From: Phoebastria nigripes
Taxonomy: Eukaryota > Chordata > Aves > Procellariiformes > Diomedeidae
Length of the DNA stretch: 64,000 nt
Reading direction: 5' to 3'
NCBI GenBank assembly: GCA_035582835.1
Contig: JAYKAV010000012.1
Coordinates: 344,818-408,817, forward strand
Below are positions 47,586 to 60,924 of the stretch, in pieces (the first letter of the stretch is position 1; every line of letters begins with the position of its first letter). The position numbers and the translations under genes are program-made. A model generated the notes under the pieces. That model saw only the letters and a program-made list of their open reading frames with translations. It was not told the origin of the DNA and did not search any database.

Positions 47586-48640
47586 GTGAGTAAATGCCNC
47601 TAAAATGAGCAGGTACTGAGTGTAACAGGACACTCACTTAAAAAATTTGAAATTAAGAAANGAATAGATTAAATTCCACCTGGCAGTTCAAGTCTGTTGA
47701 TATTTCTTTGCTGCTTGCTCTTTGTCACCCATGCGTAAATGTTTGGGGNTTTTTTTGATTTTGTGACTGGTTTGGAGGAAAATTCTAATCCCATGTGTGG
47801 TCTTTTTTTTATCACATACACACAATTTTAATGAATACTGTTTCTCACTTAGTATTATGAGTTATTAATAGTTATTTTGNAGTTTTTAAAAGTCAATTTC
47901 AGAAAGTGGGAAAAGTTTTAACTATAAACAAAGAGCATATGGCAAATATGTATATAAAAACAAATAACATAGTAAATAATCCCATTAATGATTACCAGAG
48001 ATGCACATAAAATTGAATTTGTTCATATATTATAAAAAGTATTCTGTTATATCCAAATATAAAGTTTGTTCAACAGCCAAATACTAGTGAAACCAGTATA
48101 ACACAGACTTTAAGAGCACCTAACTGTTGTACAGGTCTTGTGTCTTCTTTTCTAAAANTGAATTTTCACATAAATTACTGGTCAAATAAACACATTTTCA
48201 GAAAACAGTGTCAGTTTATGAACAGAAAGCCATTGAAAAACTGTATTTGTAATTGAATACTCTAAACTCTACAGACAAATACACGTGGCTGGGATCAGGA
48301 GTGTGATGTTTATCCTGTTGACATTGGTTTGCTCTTCATCGTTCTTCATCGCAGATAGACCCATTCTCCCAGTCTGCAGATAACCCTAAGGAAAGATTGT
48401 CAGAGCACACAGTTTCTAGGTAGACAGTTTAGAAACAGCATAAATAAGATATTCTATTCTTTGGTACTTAAATACATTTTTCATGTTTGATATATCTACN
48501 TTTGCAGAAACCTCAAAAGCAAAGCAATTACTGGATTCACCTACTATATAACCTGAAGAGAAGAATGTAACAAGTTCATTTAGTAACTTGTCAGCTGCAT
48601 ACTGTCCTGCTCTTCTTTCTTCATATTTCTCTATTTTTAG
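47586..48640 (+). other. CNTN6: CNTN6 intron, about 1.1 kb
   Basis: Phase 1 intron between Ig4 and Ig5, AT-rich, with several N calls (47599, 47661, 47749, 47880, 48158, 48500). It ends in a long pyrimidine tract (CTTTCTTCATATTTCTCTA, then TTTTTAG). No repeat or gene was recognised in it. Confidence 0.85.
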
Positions 48641-48791
48641 CTGCAGCGCCTGATTTTTCCAAAAATCCTGTGAAAAAAATGTCTGTTGTTCAAGTTGGAG
48701 GTGAAGTTACAATTGGTTGTAAACCGAGTGCTTCTCCCAGAGCAGTTATTAACTGGAGAAAGGGCTCAGAGGTTCTGCGCCAGAACAAAAG
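48641..48791 (+). CDS. CNTN6: CNTN6 exon: first half of Ig domain 5
   Basis: Coding exon of 151 bases. Two bases complete the split alanine, 49 codons follow, and the final AG opens an arginine codon (phase 2 exit). The acceptor is strong. The donor GTACCG is weak: it lacks the usual A at +4, G at +5 and T at +6. The peptide runs AAPDFSKNPVKKMSVVQVGG, EVTIGCKPSASPRAVINW, then RKGSEVLRQNK. The first Ig5 cysteine is in IGCKP and the Ig tryptophan in VINW. The remainder of Ig5, with the DAGSYTC-type second cysteine, is not in the window. No competing GT after this point preserves the expected K-R codon split as well, so the weak donor is accepted. Confidence 0.94.
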
Positions 48792-51700
48792 GTACCGTCA
48801 TAAACCAGTTGCTGGATTGTTGGGTGTTGTCCGTTTTAATATCATTTAAACATCACTGAAACACAGTGGACTTAGTATTGCTTTTGACAGCTCATAGACA
48901 GAAGATTTTGATGCCAGAGGCCTGTTTGTCTTTAGCTGTGCCCGTACGGTTCTGCAGATATAAAGCTGATTGAGAACAAAGCCAAACCGAATACATGTGG
49001 GTAATTGTACAATACATACGTTTGTGTTCATCAGCAGTTAATTCACTGTAATGCTATCAGAGCTGTTTACCGCACGCAAAGCCTGAGTGAATCANCTTCA
49101 TGTAGGAGACATCAGTGGAGGCTTCAGGGAAGCGGAATATACCCCCAGGCTGTGGCATAATTGCTTTGCAGCTGTACAGGTTGTACAAGAACCCGTAGCT
49201 AAATCAGCCTCCGTATTCTGTCTCTTCTGTTTAGGCAGGATTTAGCCAGTGGAGCAGCGTACTGGTACTCTCCCTCACCAACCGGTATGGGGTTGCGTGG
49301 TCTTGGGCAGGGCTTTACTGAGGTTTTGTCTGTGATGGCCAATAGCTTATTTGTGAGTTGCCACAAACCATCTACATTATTACCTGCTAACGTCAATTCA
49401 ATGATAAAGCATTAAAATCAAAAGTGACTTACTGACTGGAGTAAGTTGTGAATAGTATACAGAATATACAACCGTGATGATAATTCCATATACAAATGTA
49501 GACAGATGGATGAAACGGGCAACAGTGTCTAAGAACTGTAATCTTTCTCAGCATCTCTTTCAGTTCACAAATATAACAGCAACACTGTTTTTATCACATT
49601 ATCGTTTTCAAAGACTGAAAACAATCAGTAATTCATAAAGCTCTGGAGGTTGAATACCAGATTTTGCACACAGGACCAGTTGTTCAAGGGGGTTAGTTTG
49701 GGTCACATAAGACTTAAAATAATTATAATTNATTAAAACAACATCATCCAAAACTGTGACACAAAGAAATATTTCCTTATCCCATACTGCATACTATATG
49801 TGAAAGAAAGTGCAAATCTGAGAAGTATTTCACAGAGGTACTCACAATGAAACAGAAGAAGTTGGGTAAGCAATCCATGCCATGGGATGTAGAGAACTTT
49901 CCAATGATTTTTCCCTGCTTTCACTAATGGCAGTTTTATTTTCTGTTTAACTGCTCAGCTGATAATGAAAAGTATTTTTCTAACTAGTGTTCAGTCAAAT
50001 CTTTATTTGTATTTGGATTGTACAGTCTATTCAACAAAACTGCCTGTTCATGCCTATTAGATGCAACCTATCCCTACAGTATGTAGAAAACGTGCTCAGT
50101 TTGCCACAGGTAATCTCTGGATTTTCTGACGTTGATGAGAACAGGAGCAAGGAGACCACTGTTTAAAATTACAATTTAAATAGTTGAATTAATCCTAGAT
50201 CTTGAGGTTTTAGTACCCTGATATCCCCCATCTGATTTGCTTATAAAAATATTTACATACTGCATACAGTATTTACTTGTGCTTCTGTATTAATTTACTA
50301 ACAATAATTATAAGCACGCTGTAATTTTTGAGCATCCCAAAAGGCCTTCTGCTGCTTAGCAGGAGTAAACAAAAGGAGCAGGATTTACACTGAGGCAAAG
50401 GGAGAGAGTGTTTAAACTCTCCATATGCAAAACATTATTACCAGTGTGTCCACTGGTGCAAAGTAGAATTTTTATGAGGCTTTTTGATTATTAGATGACA
50501 AAATAGCTAATGCCACGGTTTTAAAAGAAGAGAAAATAACTCATCTATACAATATTTTTCCAGAGATCTTTGTGACAGAAAACAGAAAATGAAATAAGGA
50601 TTTGTATGGCTGTAACTAAAGTACACAGCTAAGTAAAGTACGAAAATCATATGTATCTTTGCTCATAAAAAAGAGAAGGAATCTGCTCTGCCTTTTTCTC
50701 TATATATGATTAAACCCTGACATGTCACATACAGATTAACTATTTTAACTAAAGCTTTCCTTATTTCTGCTCCTGTTTTATTGTGCAGCATTATAATCTC
50801 TCTGGACTCCTTTACTAGCTGCTTCTTTTTTTAAAAAAATATTTGGTTGGGTTATAAATGCTGAAAAAAAAGGAAATACCAATCCCTTACAATTCTGACA
50901 GCAAAACTGTGATGGACACATTGCTAAATAAGTCAGATCACATAGGTTCTTCAGAATGATTTAGACAAATTCAATCTTTTGTTACAGAAATAGTGCAACT
51001 AGACCTATTCCACCCTGAGGGGAAAGGATATTCCTTCTTTTTCACCTTCTTTCTTTCACTCCTGATGATAGTTTTATTCCTGATAGTCATGCATGCATCG
51101 TCACTGCTCTCCCTGATCATCTGAGCTCTTAATATGACAAGGTAACACTGCTTTATATTAATGTTAGTTTGTAGGTGTGTAAAGAGAAGTGTGCTAACTA
51201 GGAAGAGCTAATTAATAGACTATCTTATATTAATAAAAGCACCATGAAATATTTCTTATTTGATTTCCTCTGAGGGTTTTTTATCAAGCCTTTTTAAGTT
51301 TACCAAGCTGCAGTATTTGGGGCCCTGCTATTTGAAAAATATCTTAACATTTCCTGAGTCTGAAATGTAATCTTCTGAATCTGTTGCCATGGTCCAGCAG
51401 TGAAGGTCCTCGGTCCCCTTTTCAGGACACAGTTTCCTCCAGCCCCACTTGTCTCTCCCATCTTCTCTGCAGCTCAGACTAATCGTTGCCCAGATCTTCA
51501 ACAGCTTGTATGCTCCGATTTATGTAGAATACTTTATTGCATTTGAAGCATACATGTACGTTCTTCAAAAAATTCCCAAATCAATACATTTTTACACTGG
51601 ATGGTAAAACAAAGCCTGAACATACCCGTACCAGGTCTGCTTACTGTTCCCAGTCTTAGCGTCCCCTCTGCATTGAGTATTCTACTTCAAAGTTTTCAGA

Positions 51701-54700
51701 AATAGCTAAATTCCACCCTCATTCATATGGCTCACCCCCTGAGTAGTGGGGTTTATCTTTGGTTCATGCTGCTGGCCACCCTAGAGAGGGAATTTAAGGT
51801 TATCAGCTGCAGGAATCAAAAAGAAATTCCACAGTTGGCTAATCCTAGCTGGTTTTGCCTGTTCTCTCTTCACATGATCCCCCCAATCAGCTTCTCTGGA
51901 TCATCTAGCAGTACAGCTTCAGGTTTTCCTTTGGGCAATTAACCTCCTCCTTTGGATCAAAGTCTTGAGAAATGGGCTTTTGGGAGCAATACCACTTGTC
52001 CAATGGGCAACTGTTGAAAAGGTTTTGTTTGCCCTTTGCCAAATGCACAACTTTTTCCTGGCATGTGCTGTGGATTTTAGCTCAATGTAGAAATGAAATG
52101 CAACAAAGAAAAAGAACAAGCTTCATGCTCTGAACTCCCACCCTGTGGAATTTGACAGAGATATGAGCTATTTCCATGTATGTCATATATTCTCAGTAAG
52201 TGCAATGGGAGTTCTCTTCATCTTACTTCTATCATCTCATGTGTCCACTGAGGAAAAGAAAGACTAGGAGGGAACAATTCATATATTAAATAAAGCAAAT
52301 TTGCAAGTCTAGACACTGATCTCATCACAAATGTATGTCTTGTTATCGCCTTCAGTGGATTCAGGATCAGGACCCTCATGGAAAACTTATTTCATAAAAA
52401 TTCTTTTTGATTGAGGCATTTTAATAAATGGGAATTGGAACCCCTTTTGCTTTACCAGAGAGAGGTGCTATTCCCTCACCATGAGTTCAGGATCCCCAAA
52501 CATTGTACTGAATGCATATAAACATATGTGATTCACTCCACTCAGAATTTAAATGAAGGTAGCTGAGGGAAAACTGAGAAATGAGGTAGGCTGAAAGAAT
52601 GCATTAGTCATATACAGCACTTTCCATGCATTAATAATCAGTAATAAGCAAATATTCATAATTTAAATTGTTTTCTGGGCACTGGACAAGAAGCATGTTT
52701 AGGGGTCAGTAAAATATGCTCAATACTTGTTGGCTCCTAGACTTGCTTGTAGGACACAGTTCCGTCTCACCTCTGTGAAGGATGGTAATTGATTCTCTGC
52801 CATAAATAAAGATGCTTTATGTGGTAAATTCTCTCTCCCATGCCACACTTGGTTTTGGTGTTTTGCACTCAAGTTATTGCCATTTCTCAAAGGGGGAATG
52901 ATTGAGCACTGAAATGAAAATCTGTCTTTCAACAACTTTATGCAAAGAAAACCGAGCAGATGTTGTGACCAAAGACTTCTAACACTGTGGGTGAGGGGAA
53001 TTATCTGGTAATTGCTGAGGTCTTACAGCTGCCTGTTGGAGCCTCAAACTCAAGGGGATTCTCCTGCTCCCACGTGAAATGCAAGGACCCAGCAGGTTTC
53101 ATTAATTAAAGGGTTGGATCTGCTCACAGCCGCGTGCTGCATCTGAATTGCTGTACCAGTCTCCTGGGCAAGACCATTCTCCCTCAGCCTTCTGAGCACT
53201 NGTGGCCACCATCTGCTTCTGCCTTTCTTCTACTGCTCCACTGTTCAAAGTCAGATTCCAAAGCCATGAACATTTGAACACATTTTAAACTTTTTTTTTA
53301 TTTGCAAAAAGAATTCTGTCTTCTTGTGGACTGTTGTTGGATTTAGAGAAATAGGGAGTTAAAAAAAGAAAGGCAATTAATTGGTAAACAGGAGAAGTCC
53401 TCAATCCACTGATCAAATACAACATACAAAACATATTGTACTGTGAAATAGCATTTCAGCTTGAACCAATTTGAGAAGAAATGTGTCAGGGCAGTTCAAC
53501 AAACTTCAATGAAACATTTCAATTACCAGAATGTCAACACTGTTTGTTTAGCTTGTACTGAAACCTTACAGAATATCCATTATTTAAAAAAAAAAAAGTT
53601 CTTGGGGAGGAATCAAGACAAAATAGATTGAAAAATCCAAAATTTGCGCTACTCTACTAACAAAGGAGGAGACTGATGTCACTTAACTTTTATTTAGCTG
53701 AAGTCAATATGCAGTCTAAGGAAGTTATTTACTTTTTCTGGGCAGGTACCTCCATCTCAAATGAGATGCCTAACTTTTAGATGAGCAAAGCTGGGGGAAT
53801 GAAACCTATTCANGGTGTTTGAAAAAAAACCCTACCTATATTGAAGTCAGACCAGATGAGTAGCACAGGCAAAGAGAAGCTTTGCTTGTCATGCTGCTTA
53901 GTGCCACAAACCACCCTGCTTTATGCACCCACTGTTTGCAGAAAAAGGTAGTATAGACATTTGTATGCTGGTAGCAAGTTTCATATAGAACATATTTTCT
54001 TATGCTATTCCAGCACTTACCATTCTATTCCCAGGTTTCAACAGCAATATGGCTAGGTGAATAGCAATGGGATATTAATATTACTATTATTTTAATTTTT
54101 AAGTCTGGTTTTTCAAGCCTGGATTAAGTGTATCTCCATTTTTATCCTTCTTGCTTTTCTACCACAAGAAGCTTTGCATAGCTTTGATGATATGCCTTAA
54201 CCCTTCTATCTTATCAGTGTCTGTGTGTTTGTAAAGTTGTTAATTTCCTATTTTAGTTTTTAAANAGAGCACTTGAAGTGTGGGCATCAGCAATCAGAAC
54301 AATTCCAGATATCTTAGACACTATCGCTGTAAGTCAGCATGAATACAAATTAAGCTTATCTCTTGATGAAATTCTAATTTTGCTTAGGGAAGCAATGGAA
54401 TTGATTCCACATCTGCCAAATTTGATTAGTCACTTCAATTCCATTCCTTGCTAACAAATAGATTGACAGAAATCAAAGGCATGGATTTACCTGCCTGCTT
54501 TCCGTGCTTGGTCTGAACTTCCATATTAAGATATGAAAACCCCTACAAAACCTGAGATTGCTGTATAGAATTGCTTTGTTTTTTCATCTCTCAGGCCACA
54601 CTACTACTACATCTGCGGTGCTAACCAGACAAAACCCATCATTACACCCTTCCCAAGGGAATGCTGAGCGCTGCAAGGAGTATTCTATGTTCTAGCTAAA

Positions 54701-55874
54701 AATATTTTATGCTCAGATTACAATGGTCTCGGTTTCTATATGAAAGGTAGCAGAAAAGAGGGTATTGCAAAAGACTAGTGGAGGCAGCTGTAATATATTT
54801 TTTGAATACTTATTTGCTAACAGCAGTGGTATTTTTCTGTTTTCAGCGTTGGTTGTAGGCATAAGTGTGCAAGCATTTGCCCATGCTTCCTTCTGAATAA
54901 TGTCATTTAATCTAGGAGGAACATAAAACATGGTAGTACTCACTGAAGAGTGAGTAAGCATGAGCAGAATCGTTTGGTGATCCAGCAAAACTAATGATAT
55001 TGGCATAAGAAAAGTTTTACAACCTAAGGGATGCCAGAAAATGCCTCAGACTGACTTGAAGTACCTTCAGTCTTTCCTTCTGTGTGTTCTCCACGTTTCN
55101 AGATATTTCTGTCTTCTCCCCCAAGATGAGAGCAAAGGCAGGGGAGTGGAAAGCGTATGAGTGAAAGGTGAGGGAGATATAGGGGGAAGGAAGAATGAGC
55201 ACAGATGAGGGGAAGAAAAAGACAATGTTTTATTTTTCTTCTTAATCTTATTTTGCTTTGTTTTTCCCCTTTCTTCTTTCTCTGTTATCTTTCCATTTGA
55301 AGTCAATCCACTGCAGAGTAATGAGAAGGCAGAAGGGGACCCCCACTGCTACTTGACCCAATGAAACGCTGGCAGGCAGCAGACAGAGAATATTAGTGTG
55401 TGGAAGACATAAGAAAAGGGCTTTTCCTTTCTTTTCTCTCTCCTTAGAGAGTTTCATAATGGAACAAGCCAATAAACCTAATTTCATCATGTATTACTGA
55501 CTACTTAATGCAATAGTGTTTAGCACATCGGATAGCGTGAGCATCAAATAAGCAAATGAACCATATGTTCTCACGTATAAGAAAGAATGACAACCTGCGT
55601 GATACTGGATTTATTACAATTTCCCTTCTGTATGACACCTCTCTAATACGATTTTAAATTGTTCCTACTCAACTCCTGGGAACCTTGTTAAGGTGAGCCT
55701 TTCTGAGGGGCTGTCCTACATGCTGAGATGTCCCAGGCAATCTGTCACTCTTCCATGTCATATAGAGTTGCAATCAACTAAACCCCAGTGAATGTCAGTG
55801 TTGTGCCCTCTCTCCCTTTCAGTTTGTGTTCTGTCCCTTCTTCATGCACATATTCTGACTGATGTTCAGGATTT

Positions 55875-55933
55875 GATCCAAAGCCAGCTAATCTCATTGG
55901 AGTTTTTGCATTGACTTCAGCAGGCTTTGAATC
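55875..55933. repeat. Copy of an old dispersed palindromic repeat (hairpin form)
   Basis: GATCCAAAGCC (55875-55885) and GGCTTTGAATC (55923-55933) are inverted copies with one mismatch in 11. Between them lie CTCATTGGAGTTTTTGC and ATTGACTTCAGC. This follows a motif order I know from bird and turtle genomes. It resembles a MITE-like foldback element, but I cannot name the family with certainty. Confidence 0.55.
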
Positions 55934-58900
55934 AAGGTTCCTAATTAGGAGTTTGCACAAAAAATAATGAGAGATTGCAACCTTCTGTGCTTCTCTTCTA
56001 GTCCAAATTGTACTGCCATGCACGTAATTACCGTTGCACTATTTTGGTGTGTATTGCCATAGCATACAAAAATACTCGTATTGGATGAAAAACATGCTGC
56101 ACAAACACCAAATAAAAGATAGTTCCTGATCCCAAAAGTTTTCAACCTAAGGGTAGCATTAGAGGTAACAGATAGATCAGGATATTTTGGAGAGGTGATG
56201 TAAAAAAGGAGCAATAAGATATCGATTAACATGACAGGCAAATGGACTGTTGCCAGTCATGCTGTAGGCGTGTGGACAAAGAGTCTTCTAGGGAGGAGAT
56301 TCTGGGATCATTTTGAGTGTGAAGGGTTATGTGAGCGAAAGCATAAAAACAGCACCTTGAGAATGTGGCTAATGCTTGGCCAACATGAAGGGTTTGTAGG
56401 AGGATACTAACAACTCTGGTTTAGCCNTAGGATTTTACTACAAAGAAATACTGGTATTTCATTACTTCTTTTCTATGAGAACTAAAAATCTTTTCAAAAT
56501 TTTAGTGAAAGGAGGAATTTGCTTAAGGGACACACACATTTTACTCACACGTTAAAAAGATGTAAAATTTCTATGATCTGTGTTATTTTGAGCAAGGATG
56601 TGGGTCTAAGGCTTCAGTGAACCACATACAGTCCCTAGCATTATCACTCAAATTAAGCATAAATTCAATAGCCCAGTGAGGATTGCCCTAGAGTTTCCTA
56701 CAAGCCAACAGGTAGCCCAATGAACAGGCGCAAGAAGCTAGAGGTGATGAGAGCTAAAGACATGAGAGCAAGGGCATATGCAGCTGAAAGCAGATGAATC
56801 ATCAGCATGGAAGTTGAAATCACTGAAGATGAACACTGTTCATCTCCAACGCTGTATATCTATTATGGGTGTGTGCACGTGAACATACTGTCCAGGGTTT
56901 CTGAAAGCAAGCCAGTACCGCGCTGTGTACCTGGTGTCAGTTGCTTGTTGTATATACAGAATACTTTAAAGTTAACAGCAGGTTTTATTGTACTTTTGTT
57001 TTTGAAATACGTTCTGACAAGCAGATAGGGAAGAAGATTCCTGTAAGTGAATTAAACTCCCACGCAGAGGGTAATTCAGGGCCTTATGTACTGTTTAAAT
57101 TCTACTTAAGTCCCATATTAAGGGCTTAGTTTTACATCTGGAGTGAATTTGGTTGTATGAATGGCTGTGTCTGAACTCCTAATAATGTCTGAATCATAAA
57201 AATAATGATTAATGGTGGGATTAGATTGAATAGCAGTAGTGTGCGCATCCATCCTGCGCTGAAAGAACTTTTTTCTGATGTACCGGAGTCATAAAGAGTT
57301 CATAAAAACAGCAGAACTTGTTGGCAAATAGAAAAAATGGCAACCTTTTTCTTTGGCAATTCAGTTCATTTTCCACCTGGATTCTCACCACAGAATTTCG
57401 CAGAGTCTGGTTCCTGATCCTTTCCTTCTCAGCGTACTACTTTATCTCTGTTTTTTTCTGCTACGAATGTTCAGACTAATCAACGTATGGCTACATAAAT
57501 ACGATATTTCATTACGTCCTGTCCACAAGGTAGACTAGTAACCAAGAAATCTTTCTTTTTGCCTGGGCATGCTAAGGTATGACTCTTGTCTCAGTCCAGG
57601 ATTATACTAAATCTCTCCTCTCATGACATCCACTGTTTAGATGCAGATTTGAAATAGGGCAAGGACAGACACAGGGAAGAGAAGAGCCNTGAACAGGCCA
57701 TATCTTGTAAATATGACACGAGACCAAGTTCTCTGTGGGAAAAGACCAGAAATGTGCGTGTTTGTTTAATGCAGCAGACTGGGGATGAACAGGCTCACAA
57801 GCACCTTAAAACTAGCACAAGGATTTAGAAATCCCCTGAAGGGATTAAAACACAGCAAGCGACATTTTGGGGGGTTGCTTGTTGGTTTTCTTTCATCACT
57901 AAACTAGTTGTTTGGTTGGCACATCTTTGTTTCCCGTAGACATAGAGGTGCTGTTGCCCAGTATTCCCCAGCTGCAAGTTTTGAGACATATTACTACGAT
58001 AGATTTAGACACGGGTCTACAGACATGGTATTTTTGTTACTTTTTTCTTTGGTCATCGCATAAGAACATCTGCCTCCCATTTAATACTTGAGTATGTCGA
58101 AGACAGGGCAAAACAACTTTTGCTATTTTATGTTAAAGGGAGTACCATCTCCTGAAAATACTGTATTTTGTCTGGAAGCTTTATAATAGAGTATAACTCA
58201 GTTCAGATGTCTGTATATATTTACATAAAATAAATATTTGTGGTCCCAAATTGCAGAGATTCTATGCAAAATTAATGTTCCTTTTTAGGAACAGAGGGGA
58301 ATTTTAGGAAATAGCAAGGAACAGTGTTATAGTGTCACCTTCTATCATTGCTAATAGTATTCTTTTCTAAAATATTTTAATAAGACTATTCAGCTAGATT
58401 GTGTAATTTTGTTTTGATCCAAATAGTTAACAGAGAGTTTAATGGCGTTTATTTTATTTCCAGTTAATTGTCAGTCAACTCTGAAGCTCATTTATATCAG
58501 CATACAGATAAGGAAAATCTTCTTTTAAGCATAATTTATTAAATGGCAATACTATTAGCATACAAATTACGCTCAGAATAGGATAAACAGGTACAAAGAT
58601 CATTAACATATAATACAGACAGTCAGATCTCAGATGGGACTCAGTGGGACCTTTTCAAAAATACCAGAGCTGTCATCAGCAGGTACAATTCATTCACTCA
58701 GTCAAACTTTACTCACATTTGCATCTGCATAAATCACTAGTAATTCTGAGTCACTTGAGAGCTGTACTCATGCTTCTGCCCCTCACTTTCTTTTGTACTT
58801 TTTAATTCAGCCTCTCTCATGCTTCTCAATCTTTGTAAAATTAGAAAAGTCAGTTATTGTCTCAATGTCTGCTAGCATATCTGAAGAAATTTATAAACAA

Positions 58901-60884
58901 TATATCTTTTCATAGCCTATGAAAGCAAGAGTGGTTTTGCTCTTGAGCAGTAAAGTGAGACTGAGAAGACATGGTTTCAAATAGGATTTCTCAGATAATA
59001 AAAATTACTTTGCCTCTGATTTCATCAGATCCAGCATACTCCCTTTTTATCTGCACAGTGCTATGATGATGACTTCAATAACATTATGAGGTGTCAGACA
59101 CTTGATGTTAGAGGCAGGCAGGAGAAAAGAAGAATCTTTACATTAGGTATCAGGGTTACTTTATTTTGAAAGGAATTATTTTATGCCCTTGAAGAGATAG
59201 CTACCCTACTGGCAGTGCTGAAATCTGCAGAAGCAGACTTGGTTCACCCCCAGTTTTACACCATTGCCGCTCAGCCGATTTTGATGGGGGTTTCAAAGAC
59301 ATTTGCTGTATTGAATTAACGCAGTTCACATCCATGAATTAAAATCNCACCTCTCTCTGAAACAGATTGGCTGAGCAATATAACAGTGCACAAAAATTAC
59401 CTCTGCTGCACTTTAAAATCTAATGAGTTGACACCTCTTTCTTTTCTCATATTTTATTTTTCTATCAGCCTTGTTAAATACATATTATTCTTTCATGCTC
59501 TTAAGATCAAAGCAAATAGCCATCAACAATCTTTTGTTCACATGAGACAACACTTTCGGAGATGGTTTGTTTGGCCAGGTTAATTAAAAGCTGTACCTAT
59601 CATCCCTGCTTGATTTCTCAAGTTCTTTACTTAAAAAGTATGTGTGACAATTTTAATGAGCTCTCACTTCTTCCCAGTCTCGTGTCTTCTGCAGAAACAT
59701 TGCAAACTCTTCTTTTTGGGCATTANGCAGTTTTGACTCCAGCAGATCTTGGGTAGGCTGTTTGTTTTCCCTTTCTGTGTATAACGCTTATCTTGTATAC
59801 TAATGGAGTCACTCAGAGAGGACAAGGACGTGGATCAATCCAATGGAATCAGTAGATTAAAAACAAACAAAAGGACATCGCTTACACTATGCTTAAATAA
59901 ACCGGGGAAAAACTTTTCACAAACTGTTGCGGGCCTAAAGGTTTGCAGAGGCTCAAAGGGCTTTGGATTCATTCCTGAAGACAGATTTCATCCTATTTAG
60001 AAAAGCACTATCTCTAGGTCCAGCCCCTGGGTTACAGGTCACTCGGTGCTGGGAAGGGACTGTGGTACCTGCTGCCGCATCCTTACCCTGCCCTCGCCCT
60101 CTGCCACGGGCATTCTGCAGATGGAAAACTGGCTAGACGTGTCTCTGAACGGGGCTTTAAGANCTGTCTTACGTTCCTATGATCCACATGAAGTGAACTG
60201 CATCCAACATATCCATCTTTTTGCAGGGTAAGTTCCCAGGCTTGTTACATATGGAGTGATATTTCTGGGTATTTCTAATTAGCCCTTGTGTGCAGGAACT
60301 TGTATGGATTTATATAACTGGATTTTCATCTCTTCTTTTCCTCATAGCAACTTTGCTTAATTGAGNTATTTACCCAGAGGTAGCACCTGTGTAATTCAGG
60401 CACGAACATAGGCATCAGCACTAGTCTGATAAGTATTTAAGCATTTTGTAAGTCAGAGATGCGAGTTTAAGAGTTAGGCTTATGCTTAAGCAATCCCTTG
60501 CTGCAACAGGGCTTTATGAACAGCTGTGTCCTGAGTAGCTCATTTCATTCTTCCTTCTCCTCCTCCTTTCGCGGGGATGCATTTATCAGATCTGCTTCAG
60601 ATTTTTTGCTTTTTGTCCCTCAACAGGCACTCATTTACTTATTCAGAGAAGTCCAGTTTTCCTGGCAGACAAAATACTCTACTTGCATTATATTGGACAA
60701 GTTAAACTTTTCTGTCTTGTCACAGTACTTGGAATTACCTTGTCTTCTCATGCAAATGCTAAGAATTATTATCTATAGCCTTCACACAGTCTAAAATGTT
60801 GTGAAAAGTAACGGTTTTCAGCAAGCCTTTCAGCAGGTGAGACATGCATTTCACAGCTTCTTTTTAAATCATTTGTTAGAGCTT

Positions 60885-60924
60885 GATCCGAAGCCCATTA
60901 AAGGAAATATTCCCATTGCCTTCA
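60885..60924. repeat. Copy of the same old dispersed palindromic repeat
   Basis: GATCCGAAGCCCATTAAAGG is followed by CCCATTGCCTTCAG. It shares GATCC(A/G)AAGCC and CATTG(A/C)CTTCAG, in the same order, with the copy at 55875. The right-hand arm is truncated. Confidence 0.45.

Noticed and set aside
5199..48791. Assignment to contactin-4 or another contactin paralogue
   Set aside because: Linkers are shared across the family, but [20 protein letters not shown] and WDKKIQN agree with contactin-6 rather than with contactin-4 as I know them.
5199..48791. Processed or decayed contactin pseudogene
   Set aside because: All eight exons are open and in phase, with canonical GT/AG ends and real introns between them. 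No frameshift or stop is present.
59803..60231. Pair of plus-strand frames (65 and 61 codons) near a GC-richer patch, considered as the next CNTN6 exon
   Set aside because: Neither contains the DAGSYTC-like segment or other Ig5 features, and the ends do not fit the required split arginine codon.
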